From: Semisulcospira habei
Taxonomy: Eukaryota; Mollusca; Gastropoda; Semisulcospiridae
Direction: 5' to 3'
DNA: 64,000 bases
Assembly: GCA_036245525.1 (NCBI GenBank)
Contig: BTPG01000004.1
Coordinates: 207,466,181 to 207,530,180, forward strand
This document shows, one piece after another, positions 23,686 through 36,000 of this stretch. A program made the translations under genes and the position numbers. The notes under the pieces are model-generated. The model was not told the origin of the DNA. It did no database searches and saw only the letters and a program-made list of their open reading frames with translations. Numbering within the stretch: the first letter of the stretch is position 1; each line of letters starts with the position of its first letter.

Positions 23686-23847
23686 AAAGAAGTTTCCCCA
23701 CTAGGGCTGGATCAGTTACCACTGGGAGGGGGGGGGGGGGGAGGGGTGTCAAACTTCTGTTTGGAATCTTCAACCTGAAGCAAAAGGTACCCGGAGGCCA
23801 GACACCTTACCTTACTACTGCTCACAAAAAATGGAAAACAGGTTCGG

Positions 23848-23888
<41 letters not shown>

Positions 23889-23984
23889 AAGTATAACTTT
23901 CTGCCCCTTTCTATCACCAGCCAAAAAATAAAAAAGCAAAGGGTACAGGACCAGCTTTAATACTTCCGGCAGATACATTTTAAA

Positions 23985-24032
<48 letters not shown>

Positions 24033-27000
24033 TGTTCCAAACTCCCCAAAATGAATTTTTCTCTAAAAAGTATTTTTCGAAAAATACTTACCGACGGCAT
24101 CACTACTAGGAATGCTTCGCTTAGCTTAGCAATTTTAGCCCCCCCCCCCCCCCTCCCCCCAAAATCATTGTGTACCTCATAACCGGGGAAGTGACTCACG
24201 GGGGCCCTTACCCAGATACCCCGAGTAGCCTCCCCTGTCTCCCTATCCGGTGGCACACTCACTGTTTCCCGCCAGTCTCTGAATCTTAGCTCTACTGCGG
24301 CAAGCGGGGAAGGCGGGAGGGACCTTTGAGTAATACCGTCGGTAAGTTTTTTTAAAAAAAAACATTTTAGAGAAAAACTCATTTATTTTCTCAAAATCAT
24401 TACCGATGGCATTACTACTAGGAAGAATGGCGAATAGGAGGAGGGTGCCGCATTTCTTGGTACACCTGTCCCACGTTCAAGCGCCTCCGCGCGTAACTAT
24501 CGAGGGCCCCCCCCCCCCCATGCGCCCACTCCCGACAATCTTAGCTAGGCGTTACCTGTGGCGCCGGGAGGGAGTGCTGCGCGGCCGATATGTCCCCTAG
24601 TAGGGCCAGGTTGTCGCGCTGGCCGGATAGGTCTCGCAGGTAGAAGCGGGCGAAGGTAGACTTGGCCCGCCAACCCACGGCTGCCACAATTTCACTCACT
24701 GCATAGTTGCGGTCAAAGGCGACGCTCGCAGCCACTGCTCTGACTTCATGTGCCCTGATACGCATTGTCCTAGCCTGTTCGGGGGCGAGCTTTTTGTATG
24801 CCTCCCGTATCACCCAGCGGAGCCAGGAAGAGATCGTCTGCGCCGATATGTCTCGTCTGCCCGGAGCCAAGGGCAGGAATAGGCGCAAGCGCCCTTGTCT
24901 TAGTGGTTTCGTTCTGCGCAGGTACACTTTAAGCGCCCTGATGGGGCCCTGTAAGCGGCACTCCCTGGTCTGTACCGTTGCCCTGACCAGACGAATAGTC
25001 AAAACTTGAGGCGCGGACGCTGGGAGGCGATTCTTGGCCAGAAATGTAGGGTCGGTGAGGAGTTGCACCGAGCCGTCGGCCCGGCGTTGGAGACATGAAG
25101 GTCGCACCGAGCAGGCGTGTATCACGCTGACTCGCGAGGCTGAGGCGAAGGCGAGTAGGAAGCAGGTCTTCCTGGTTAGGTCTCCAAGTTGCGCCAGTGG
25201 CAAAGGCTTGAACCGGTCCGAGTTGAGCCAGGTGAGCACCCAGGACAGGTCCCAACGTTGAATTAGCGATTGGGAAGCCGGTCATTGCAGATCGAAGTGC
25301 ACCATAAGATCCGCGAGGTCTCTGCAGGCACCAGCGTCCGGGCGGCCCAAGTGTCGATAAGTGTCGGCCACCATTGCTAGGTAACCTCGGATGGTAATGG
25401 GGGCCAGGTTCTGTTTGGCGAAAAGCCACAGGAAGAACTCGGCCAGCTGGGGGTGAGTCAAATCCGTGGGGGAGAGTCGCTCCTCTGCGCACCAAGCCTG
25501 GAGTATTTGCCACTTCCCCTCAAGACGTTACGGGTAGAGGCCCTCCACGCTGTTGCAATAGCTTCCACTGCTGTAACCCAGAAACCTCTAGCTGCGAGGG
25601 CTTGCCTGACAGTCTCCAAGCATGTAGCTGCAGTCGTTCCGGGCATGGGTGGAACAGCGGCTGTCGGGGTTGCTTGAGCATTGTTGGCGGCGCGGAACGC
25701 TTCAGCGGGGCATCCGTGGCGAGGCTCAGGAGGTCGGTGGTCCAGCTCCAGCTCTTGGACCAGCTGAAAGCGGCCACGAGGATCCTGATCGCGCCGCTGC
25801 CTCTGAGCTTCTGCAGCACCTTCGGTACCAGTACTGTTGGAGGAAACATGTATGCCAGAAGTGGTCCCACGGAATGGAGAGTGCGTCTACGGCCCAGGCT
25901 AGCGGGTCCGGAATGGAGGAGACGAATAGTGGCAGCTTCTTGTTCCACCTCATGGCAAAGAGGTCGATCATTGGCGTCTCCCATCGTGTGCAGAGCAGCT
26001 AAAAGATGTCTTGGCACAGAGACCACTCTGTGTGAAGCAGCTGGCCGTGGCGGGAGAGAGAATCCGCGAGGACTTTGAGTTGGCCCGTGATGTGCCATGC
26101 CCATAGCGTAATGCCCCGATCTCTGCACCACAGGAGGACCTGGTACACAAGGATGCAGAGGGAGGGTGCGCGCGTACCGCCCTGGTTCTGTATGTAGGCC
26201 ACCACCGTCAAGTTGTCAGAGATTATGAGGATCTCCTGACACGCGAGGCGCTGCTCCCACTCGATGAGCGCGAGCCACACGGCTTTCATCTCCAGCCAGT
26301 TGATGTGTCTGTCTGCTTGATCCTGCGTCCAACCGCCTGAGGTCGTGACGAACTCCGGGAGTAGATGTGCCCCCCCCCCCCCCCCAACCGGAGAGGCTCG
26401 CATCCATGCAGATGGAGAGCCGAGGCGGGGGGGAGGCGAGGGGTAGTCCCGACGCTAGCCATGACCTGTCCATCCACCGCTGGAGATGGGACTTAATGAG
26501 CGTCGACACCGGAACCAGGGTAGCAGATCGCCCGAGGAGGGGCGCCAGTGCAGGAGCAGATGCAGCTGAATCGGTCGGGTGTAGAGCCTGCCGAGGGGTA
26601 ATAGATCCGCCGCTGCGCTTAGAAGGCCCAACAGCTGGAGCCAGACCCTGGCCGGGAGTGCCTGAGCGCAAAGGACTTGCAGCGCTACCTCCGCTATCTT
26701 CAGGATCCGCTTCTCAGGGAGTCGGACTTGGTTGAGGTCGGTCAAGAATTCCACGCCTAGGTGGATAAACCTGCACGACGGAGTGAGATCGGACTTGCCT
26801 CCGTTGACGAGGAACCACAGCTGGCGGAGCAGAGTCAGCAGGCCATCTCTGTCTTCCTCCAACGCTTGCACCATCTGGTTCCGGAGGAGCAGGTCATCTA
26901 GGTAGTTGGAGGTTGGGTTGGAGGCCGACCGGCGGAACCTGGACATGACTCTGTCTATGATCCTGGTGAAGGCCCACGGGCTGAGGTTGAGTCCGAAACT

Positions 27001-30000
27001 GATACACCACCCCGCGAAAGGAGAAGCGCAAATACCGCCGCGATGACGGGTGTACGGGTACATGAAGATATGCGTCTGCTAGGTCGAGGCTCACAGCGAA
27101 ATCCTGGGGTTGCACCGCTGCCCGCAGGGCTCTGGCTGTCTCCATCTGGAAGCGCGAGGCCAAAATGTACTTGTTTAGCGCCGAGAGGTCTATTACCGGT
27201 CGCCACTTGCCTCCAGGCTTGGGAGCCACCTGTAGAAGGCTGGGGTGTCCTGCCGGTCGACCACTTCTGTGGCCTCCTTCTGTAGAAGGGCCAACACCTC
27301 GTTGTGCAGCGCTGCCGCCTTGTCCCGATCCCCTGGCACCCGAGTCCACAGGGGGGAGTGTCGCAAAGGAGGGGGAGACAGGAAGGAGATCCTCAGCCCC
27401 TCCGTGAATCCAAGGATCGTCCTGAAACAGCTGGTGCCATGTGCTGCTGTAGAGGGCTGGTCTCCTGCCGACCGGAGACCATACAGGAGTCGGCGGGAGG
27501 GCGAGTGGTGGGTCAGCGAGCCCGGCCACACCCTCGCTTCCGGGCGCTGCTGGCCCAGGTAGGGGAGGGTGCGGGGAAAGTGCGCGAGCGTGCGGGAAGG
27601 GAACGAGAGCCACCACAGCCCCCAGGGGCCGGGAGGCGGAGGGTCTGGCGAAACGCAGGCGTGACCCATGGCTCTGCGGGCCAAGTGAAAGCGAGAGGAG
27701 CCGGATCCTGCTGAGGCTGGCCAGAGCTCCTTTATCGATTCCTTCACCTTCTGCCACGTCGGTCCAAACAACAGATCCCCGCTGAAGGGCGCCTGGCGCA
27801 GTTGCATCTTCACCAAAGCTGGGAGTGCGGGGCAACACCTGAGCAGGTCGTCTCGATGCAGGAGGTCGCAGTTGACCGCCGCCATCATGGAGTTCGCCGC
27901 CACTAGCACCGTGTGCACATCTCGCAGCTGTGCCGAAGCGGAGAGATCCCAGGTGTTCTCCAGGAACTTGACTACAGATTGCGTCGCCATCTAGAGGAAC
28001 CCCGTACATGATAATGAGTTGCGGGTGAAGGACGCCGTCTTGTCCAAGGCTCTTGATACCTGCGTCAGATGGTCATGGAGTGTCCCTGTCTGTGCCAATG
28101 CCTCCTTGTCCACAGCCGGATGAGGACAGGAAAACGCCTGGGAGTGACCTACATACCAATCCTGGCAAAAGCTGATATCCATCCCCGCCGGCCACCAGGA
28201 AGAAGAAGCCCCAACTCCCAAAGTCATCCTGTTGCAGGCGCACTGAGAAAGCCTCTGCTAGGTCCCTGAAGCCCGGAGGTTGAGGCGGGGACTTGAATCG
28301 CTTGGGTTGCTGGGGCACGTCGACCATCGCCAAAGCCTTCCTCTTAGGGGGCGGAGATGGGGGGAAGGAAGGATGCGATGAGCCAGGACGCCTCATCCAA
28401 GAAGTGGCGAACATGCCTGGTTGGCGCCGCGCTGACTGCCGAGGCAGGAGACGACGGAGGGTTGCTGGGAGAAGATGGGGGAACGTCACCTACGCCTAAT
28501 GCTGACACCGAATCCTCTGGTGAAGACTGAGCACCTCCTTGTCGTCCGTCGGGGCCCGCGTAAGAGGAGGAGCCGGAGGCCTATACGTCAACAGCGCAGA
28601 AAGGACTGACGAATATCCGGTAACAGTTGAAGACCACCGAGGGGGGGCAGCGCAGGTAAGCGTCGAGGGGAAGATGCTTGCGTACCGTGGCTGCTACCTG
28701 AGTGGCTCCTGTGTCAGCTTCAAGGGCGCCGAGGCCATGACGTAGGCCCATCCTTGGTTGTCCGGACAGACGAAGGGCTGGTCCTGGAGCGTGCAGTAGC
28801 CCGATGTCACGAAACGGTCCGCCGCTGCCGAATACTTGATCCCGTCCGCCGGTCCGTGGAGGAGGAGAGGGAAGACAAGTCCTCCCGTCGCGAGTGGTGT
28901 CTGCTGCGCACCAACTCTGTTCGTGGCAGACGCTCATCTCGTCTGCGTAAGGTTCCATCCCTACCGTCCTGTAGGGGAGATCTAGTTGGTCGCGGCGCTT
29001 CCGCCCCCGAGCGCCGAGAGGGCTGAGACCGCTGGGTGACCCTCTCCGAGCTCCTAAGGCGAGGAAGAGGTGTTCTGGGGGTCCGATCACGATGAGGAAG
29101 CACATCCCATCGGCTGGATCGGTTGACTGAACGTCCGTCCTCAGTGGGGGGGGGGGGGGGGGGGTCTTCGGTCCCAATATCATTGCCCCGTCGAAGAACC
29201 ATATCTCGCCTGTGTGTTCGTTTTCCGCCCCATGTCCCTGAAACATGGGTCTGTGGCCTGTCCATTCGGCGGCTAGCTTCCTCTCCCTCCCTGAGAGGCG
29301 CGTCCTAGATGCAGCCCGGTGACAGCGCTGGTCTGGCCTACGGCTGGCGGGCACTAACCTCTCGGAGGGGGGGGGGGGGGGGGGGGGGTCCCCCGCTTCT
29401 GCTGCCTGGGCTCTCTCTCTCTCTCACCTGGAGGGTGAATAACTCGCCCAACATCCTTACTGCGGGGGGACCGAGCTCCGCATGTCGACACGTGCCTAGG
29501 GGACGAATCCCATTGTGGGCAGTCTTGCATATCCCAGGCCTCGGAGAGGCGGGGTGGAGCTCTTGGTGCCAAGGCTTGACTGGGGGGCAAGTCCCGTTTG
29601 CTGCTAATAGGCTCTTTCATTCGCTCAGGGTGGAGCAGCACTGTCCGAGGCACCGGCGGGGGCAGCAGGTCCCTTTTACGCGCTGACAAGCCCACGATGT
29701 CTGAAACTACCTTTCTCTGCAAGCCCGATGTGGCTGCCGTAGTGGTCAGCTGTCTGAGCGGCGCTGGTCTTTCTCTTCAGTAAAACGCCCACAGCTGCGA
29801 CCATCCCTCTTCCTCCCAAGTTGCGCACTTGTCGCATGTCCGACCAGAGGAGCAGCCCAAGCAGGGTAGGCAGACATCATAGACGTCGCTAGGCCACTGG
29901 AAGCCGCCACACTCGGTGCAGGTCCGAACCTGAGCACTGTAACAAAGGACAGATAAAGGCCGGAGTGAGGGCAGGGAGCCTCCTAAGAGGGTTCGTGCTC

Positions 30001-33000
30001 TCGGTCGGCTTGCATACATAACAGCCCGGTCACTGCCGCCACCCAGTCGCAGCCAGCTGGAGGCAGTAACCGAAGCTTTACCTTGTCATGGCTCAAGACT
30101 GGAAATTCCACAGAGACCCAACACCAAGTAATCCACAGAAAACGTACGTAATCCAGTCCCCATACTACACAAAGCACCACACATCCACAAAATATCCAAC
30201 GTAACACAAGTAATCCAACGTAAGTCCAGCGCACACAACGGTAATCACACCATCCACAGCCGGAGCACCCGAGATGCACACGGCCTGTCTTGGTGAGCTA
30301 AACAAAGAGACTGGCAGGAAACGGTGACCGCGCCACTGGATAGGGAGACAGGGGAGGCTACTCGGGGTATCTGGGTAAGGGCCCCCGTGAGTCGCCTCCC
30401 CGGTTGTGAGGTACACAACAAGTTTTTTTGGGGCTAAAATTAATTTTTCTCTAAAATGTATTTTTTCGAAAAATACTTACCGATGACATGACTAACTGGA
30501 AATAGTCTACTTGCTTACCAATTTTAGCCTAAGACCCAAAGGGTCCCCCCAGGAGGCTCTCGGGGATCCCTGATAGGGACGAGAGAGCTTTCGGGGATCC
30601 CTAACAGGGACGAGAGTAGCCTCCCCTGCCCATCCGGTCAGGCGCCCGGTGGTGTCTCCTTTAGCCAGTTGTCTACTTCGCTGTTAGCGTTCGGACGCTT
30701 TTACCTGAGCCTCTGACCCTTGGAAAGACTGTGTACGGTTCGACCGTCCCTTACCGGCCTGCCTTCGCCTAGCCTCTCGTCTACCGCTTCTGGCGTGGCC
30801 TCCGTCTTCTCTGCTAGCCCTCGTCTGTGCCTCGTGCTCTTGGCTGGCCCTGGAACCTTCTAGGCTCCCGTCGTCATCTCCCTGCCTTTCCGCCATGGAC
30901 AGGTAAGGTCTCGGCCGTTTCCGACGTCTCGCCTGGCTGGGTCGGACGTCGGGCTTCGCTCGAGCTACTGTTGGTTTCTCTCGGCTAACACCTACCAAAT
31001 ATAAGTCTATCCAGCAAAACAATCTACCTAGCGCAAACCAACCTAGGAATCTACCCACTGCAAATTTGCAAAGCCACTATTCAGCCAAGATTTTTTTTCT
31101 GAAGTGGATTCAAAGCTGTGCAGATTCATGATAGGTGAATTCATGCTGTGTAGATTCACTCTGAGTAACTTATCCATATCTGTATAAGAGTGAAATCGCA
31201 GCAGCACAAATCTGTGCTAGGTAGATTTATGCCTGGGTGGATTTGCACTAGGTAGATCTGCACTGGGTAGATTTTCGCTCAGTAGATTCAGATTGGCTAG
31301 TTTTATGCTTAAATATAACGTAGTTAACCGCTTCAGCTGTAATAAGTGCAGTCTTCTGTACAAATCAGCACCACTTTAACCCCATACCTGTGTGCCAGTC
31401 TCTGAACCTTATGAGCTACAGAGCTAAAAATCACACACATGTACACAACTTGAAGCAGTTAAGCAAACAACATGATCTATGATCGCATTTGATTCAATTG
31501 TGAGCGTTCCACTTAGCTTTTGGTCTACAAAGGTGTCACGACACTGGGTTTTTTCGTCTAATTTTGAAGGGGAATAAGTTTAGAGGGGTGACAGGATTTA
31601 GATAGTCACCGGATGCACAGGTAGGTTAGGTTGGGTATTTGGCCTGTACACAAGTATTTGCTGCCGTGCAAGAGTTTGGTAGACTGCGTGACATACGTGA
31701 TCGCCCGGTCTGCGCGATTGGGTGGTTATTGTTTCACGTGGAGTTTCAATCACATGATTTAGTGAGAGTTATTTTGCTAACCTAACATTATCCAAATTGT
31801 TAGACAGTCACTTTTCCAACTGCGAACGAGTCAGTCGTTTTTCCAGCAGTCTCCTAGGGTGGTCTTTTAGGCGTGGTTCGCCATTTGCTGAAGGCATCAA
31901 ACAGCTGTGTCGTTCATTTGTAATGACCCTGTGATACGGTTCTGGTCGTCCCGGAACCGGTGTCCGAGGAAGGAGAGAGAGAAAAAAAGAGCTGCGACGA
32001 CTTAGCCCCTGGCTTGTCTTGTCCTTGTTTGTCTTTCGTCCTAGCTGGGGCATCTTCACAGATGGCAGTAAGTACACGCAACAAATCTTTAGTGGCCATT
32101 TGTTCGGGGGGTTTGTTTGTGTTTGCTTGTTCTGTTATTATTTTGGTTAGTGTGTATTGGGGAGCAAGTGTAAGTATAGAATGTAGAAGGGAATGTCATT
32201 TGTATTTTGTAGTACGTGTATTTAGCGTTGGAGGGTGAATTTGGAAGTGAGTCATGTGGTGACGTGTACATATGTATTCTGTTGAGGTTGAATTTATTGT
32301 TGCGGGAGAGAGGTGAAAGGAATATAAAAGACGGCAATTAAAGTTGCGGGAAGGGTGATGTGATTATTTTGTTTCTTTTGTTAGTTATTTATATGTGTAT
32401 TTTTGCACCTGTGTTTTAGTGCATCCTAATCCAATGGTCCAAATTCAACGGCCTAAAACTTAAAGAACTAACCGGCTAATTCTACCACCGTGCTGTGGTA
32501 CTGAGAGTGGAGGCTGACTGTGTCCCACCGCCTTGTGGGGCTACGACGCCAGACCTGGGTGCTGTTGCGAGTGTCGCGGCACGCCCATGTTTAGTCAGGT
32601 CGGGTCATCCCATTTAATAATTTCTAAGCTATTTAAGTGAAGTTTTGCTTGTTTATAATCTTGTAAAGAACGTTGTGAGATTTATTTCATCTCCTCGTAG
32701 TGACTATGTTGTGAGAGGAGCTTTGTCACGGTGACAGAAAGTTTTTGAGATATTGTATTATTTAAAAGCAGCCTGTGTTACGGAGGGCCTTATTGCAGAA
32801 GCAAGAGCATCGAGCTGATCTGAGCTTAATGGTTATGCTTCCAGTGAGAAGGTCCAGTGACGTGAAATATATTGAGTTTATGCAACTTTCAGTCATGTTA
32901 AATTAAGGATATTTGCTCCATTTGTATACGTGATATTGTTTATTCTGAAACATTGTGGTAGCTAAAGGAGCCTTGTGCTGTGAATGTCTAGTTTACGAAA

Positions 33001-36000
33001 GCATTAAGTTAATTCGAACTTGTTGTTCGTGCTCCCGCTGGGGAGATTCAGTAGCTTACAAACTATATTCATTTTTCTCGATCTTCACTTGTGTTTTAGT
33101 AAACATATTTGGTTCAAAGTATATCTGATATTGTGCTATTTGAAATACTGTTACTTAAGGAGCCACGTGCTGTGAGGGACTCTTAGCGGAAGCAAAGGCG
33201 TTGGTCTAAATGGCGTTAGCGCTTGACGCTTGTGCTTCCATCGGGGTCCAGTGGCTTAGGATTTAAGCTTTTCAGTCTCAGTTTCATTTGTATTATGAAA
33301 GATAGTAGTTATTATATATTGTTCGTTTGTATTTTATTTAGGATATTTGTTTTATTATATATTTGTTTTCTCAACCTTTTGTGTTAGGGATATTTAGTTT
33401 ATTATATATTTGTTTTTATTTTGTATTGTGTATATTGGATATTCGGGGCGGGGAGTTTGGACGTGTGTGAGTGTGAATGTGATGCATGAGTGCGTGGTTA
33501 GGATTGAGTGAGAATAGTTGGTTGTTGTTAGGGTTATATGTAATAAATGTCATCGTCATTGTTCCTCTGGTGTTTGTGTTAGGTTTGTGTTAGTGTGGGT
33601 CGGGTGTATCTCGAGTTGTAGAGCTCATAGTTCACGCCCCTGAAGCAGGGTCGTGACAAAAGGAAAGGAATCCATTTGACAAAGACACCTAAACCCTTAA
33701 GGCCCCGCCACACGTGCCGGTTGTGCCCCGATTTTGAATCCGATTCCGATCCGATTGCGATCGGATGACGTCAATTATCCGATCCGGTCCCAATCGGCTG
33801 GGAATCGGGTGTCTAGAACCTTCTCTATTTTTCCGATCCGATTTGGCCCCGGTTGTAAGCTTCAACCAATCAGAGCGCGTCTCGCAAAGCATGTCGTTTT
33901 AGTTTGCAAATGGCGGAACATGCCTGTTGTGATCAGTACCACCGCCGTTGCTGATGTTTCGCACGCCTCTTCCCGAATATGATGCAAAACTGCTGATAAT
34001 GCAAGCACATCATCATCACTGTCAAAACTAGCAGCCATTTTGCAGAACAGGTACGACTTTGATCTTCGGTTCAAACCGGTCGGCTAAACAAGTCGGGAAA
34101 AGTGTGGCAGTGCACACGTTTCTTTAGTCCGGCCCGATCAACTACCGATTCGAAACTGATCGGGAATCGGCCTCAAAACCAGGCATGTGTAGCGGGGCCT
34201 TTAGATCCTGAGGTCGCATTTTTAAATTCTGCTTATTGCCCTAAGCAGGCTCTATTGCAGATTAGGAGATAGATCCACCATTTTAGTTCAAGGGTGGTGC
34301 CAGAATAGCTTGGTGCCTCAGGCGCCAAGCGATTCTGGCACCACCCTTGAACTGTCATAGTCAAATTTATTTCAAGCAAAAGTGTATCAAGATGTAAAGG
34401 GTTAACTGTCGGAGCAAGGTGAACGCCACCCAGCTGCAAGAGACAACATAGCTGATCCACCCAGATGTTGCTCTTCCATGCAGGTTGTGCTGAAAGTGAA
34501 TAGTGTGAAAGAATTGTACACACCTCCTGCTGTGCAAGTTGTGGAGACCTTCCTGAACTGGGCATCCCAGCAGCCACCTGGTTGCCACGTTGACCGGTGG
34601 GTGGTTTGCTGTTTTGATGCTGGTGCTGTTTGCTGTAGTTGTTGTTGTGGGCTGACCTATGTGAATCCAGAACATCTGAAAGTAGTTGAACAAAAACAAC
34701 ACGTTGCACATTGTGCTGAAGTGAGGACACCGACAGGATCATGAACAAAACGTGCATAAATTTGTCCTGATGTACACTGCAACAAGATGTAGATTAACCA
34801 TGACAGTTCAAGGAGAGGGGGGGGGTAGTTGGGTGGGGGGGGGGGGGAGGTCAGAATTTCCTGGCTATCGGCGCCAAACTATTCTGACACAATCCTTGAA
34901 CTATACTGGTTGGTCTGTCTACTAATCTGTAATGTTAATCTTCAAATTTGTAAATTGGGACTTAACAGGGATCATTGTGCTACGACAACACTTTATTATA
35001 ATCATTATGCTCTAGTACGACATTTTTCAAAGGTTATGTACGCAAAAATAACAGAAACTGACGGTAAAAGTGACAATTTTGTTCTGGGCAGCTATATCAC
35101 AAAATAGGTGAAACAGGAGACCACTACATAAACACAGGACCCTCAGGCCGACATCAGTCATAGTTGGTGTGAGCACAGCTGCGCACCAGCCAGCCCCAAC
35201 CAAAATCAACCCGAGGGCCTTGTGCTTGCTGGGAGCATGCAGTTGTAGAAAGACGTACTGTTGCTGGGATAGTCTGCAGGCCTTCCATTCCCACGTCGCC
35301 CATTGTTGATAAAATCACCTTCTGCAATCAGTCAATCAATCAATCAAATGATTCATCAGTCAATCCATGGAATCCACCCATCCATCCATCCTATCATCTT
35401 TTTGTCCATTTGTCATACAAAAGTAAATAAACAAACATTAATCAGCCTATTAGTCAGGCACTTGGTTCAGTCACTCATCAAACCAGTCGGTCACAACATC
35501 CACAGTAAAATAATCTAAAAATGCAGAAACAGCCCACACATACATCAACTTTACCAAACAATAAATTTATTGTACAGCACATATATACACTATCTACACC
35601 CCCCCCCCCCCCCCCGCCCACCCACCCACCACCCCCCCCCCCCCCCCCCAAAAAAAAAAAAAAAGTAAAGTCTTACCACCAGGACGATTGGTGAAAAATC
35701 CTTCAAAGATGACAAAGTTGTTGGTCTGTGGGATTTCTGCCCGCAGCCCGTAATGCTTGGCCAGAAAGGATGAGAATTTGTGGGATGGACGATCGATTGC
35801 AAAGTGCTGTGGGGCCAGGTTTTCACTCTGTAGACGAGCAAGAAAAAACGATACCGGTTCATATATCCAGTCCGATCAGAGTGCTTGCATGCACAAAAGG
35901 TTCACATTTTCACTCGGTTTATCAGCAAGAAAAGAGAGATAAATCCAATGAATCAGACACCGCATGCACATGCTGCAACTGGTACTGCTAACCCTTCGCA

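Larger units (their letters stand above)
24045..30450 (-). mobile_element. DIRS-type retrotransposon, copy 1
   Basis: Minus-strand order gag, reverse transcriptase, RNase H, tyrosine recombinase, the DIRS plan. Body about 24372-30450 plus a 3' module (24045-24371) that is an inverted copy of the leader: CCGGGGAAGTGACTCACGGG near 24183 pairs with the complement at about 30395. The left body end has TTTTCTCAAAATCATTACCG. The right end stops at GGGGCTAAAATT and abuts another DIRS fragment. At least two frameshifts break the polyprotein, so it is probably inactive. It lies in ATAT1 intron 7, same strand as ATAT1. Confidence 0.85.

Noticed and set aside
23849..23886. Homopolymer G runs as assembly gap markers
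   Set aside because: They vary in length, have coding context in gag and occur as C or G on either strand; artefact of run length remains possible but they are not gap fillers.
24541..30019. Many long plus-strand open frames across the DIRS copy 1 region
   Set aside because: They are GC-rich shadows of the minus-strand gag, RT, RNase H and recombinase; their translations match no domain and lack splice context.
31808..32099. Minus-strand open frame ([15 protein letters not shown]...) as the missing ATAT1 exon
   Set aside because: It lies inside the LTR-like element bounded by a 5-bp duplication, has no good acceptor/donor in the needed phase and no family motif.
35303..35518. Plus-strand open frame with [13 protein letters not shown] repeats
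   Set aside because: Low-complexity (CAATCAAT)n and (CATC)n sequence in an ATAT1 intron; no coding evidence.
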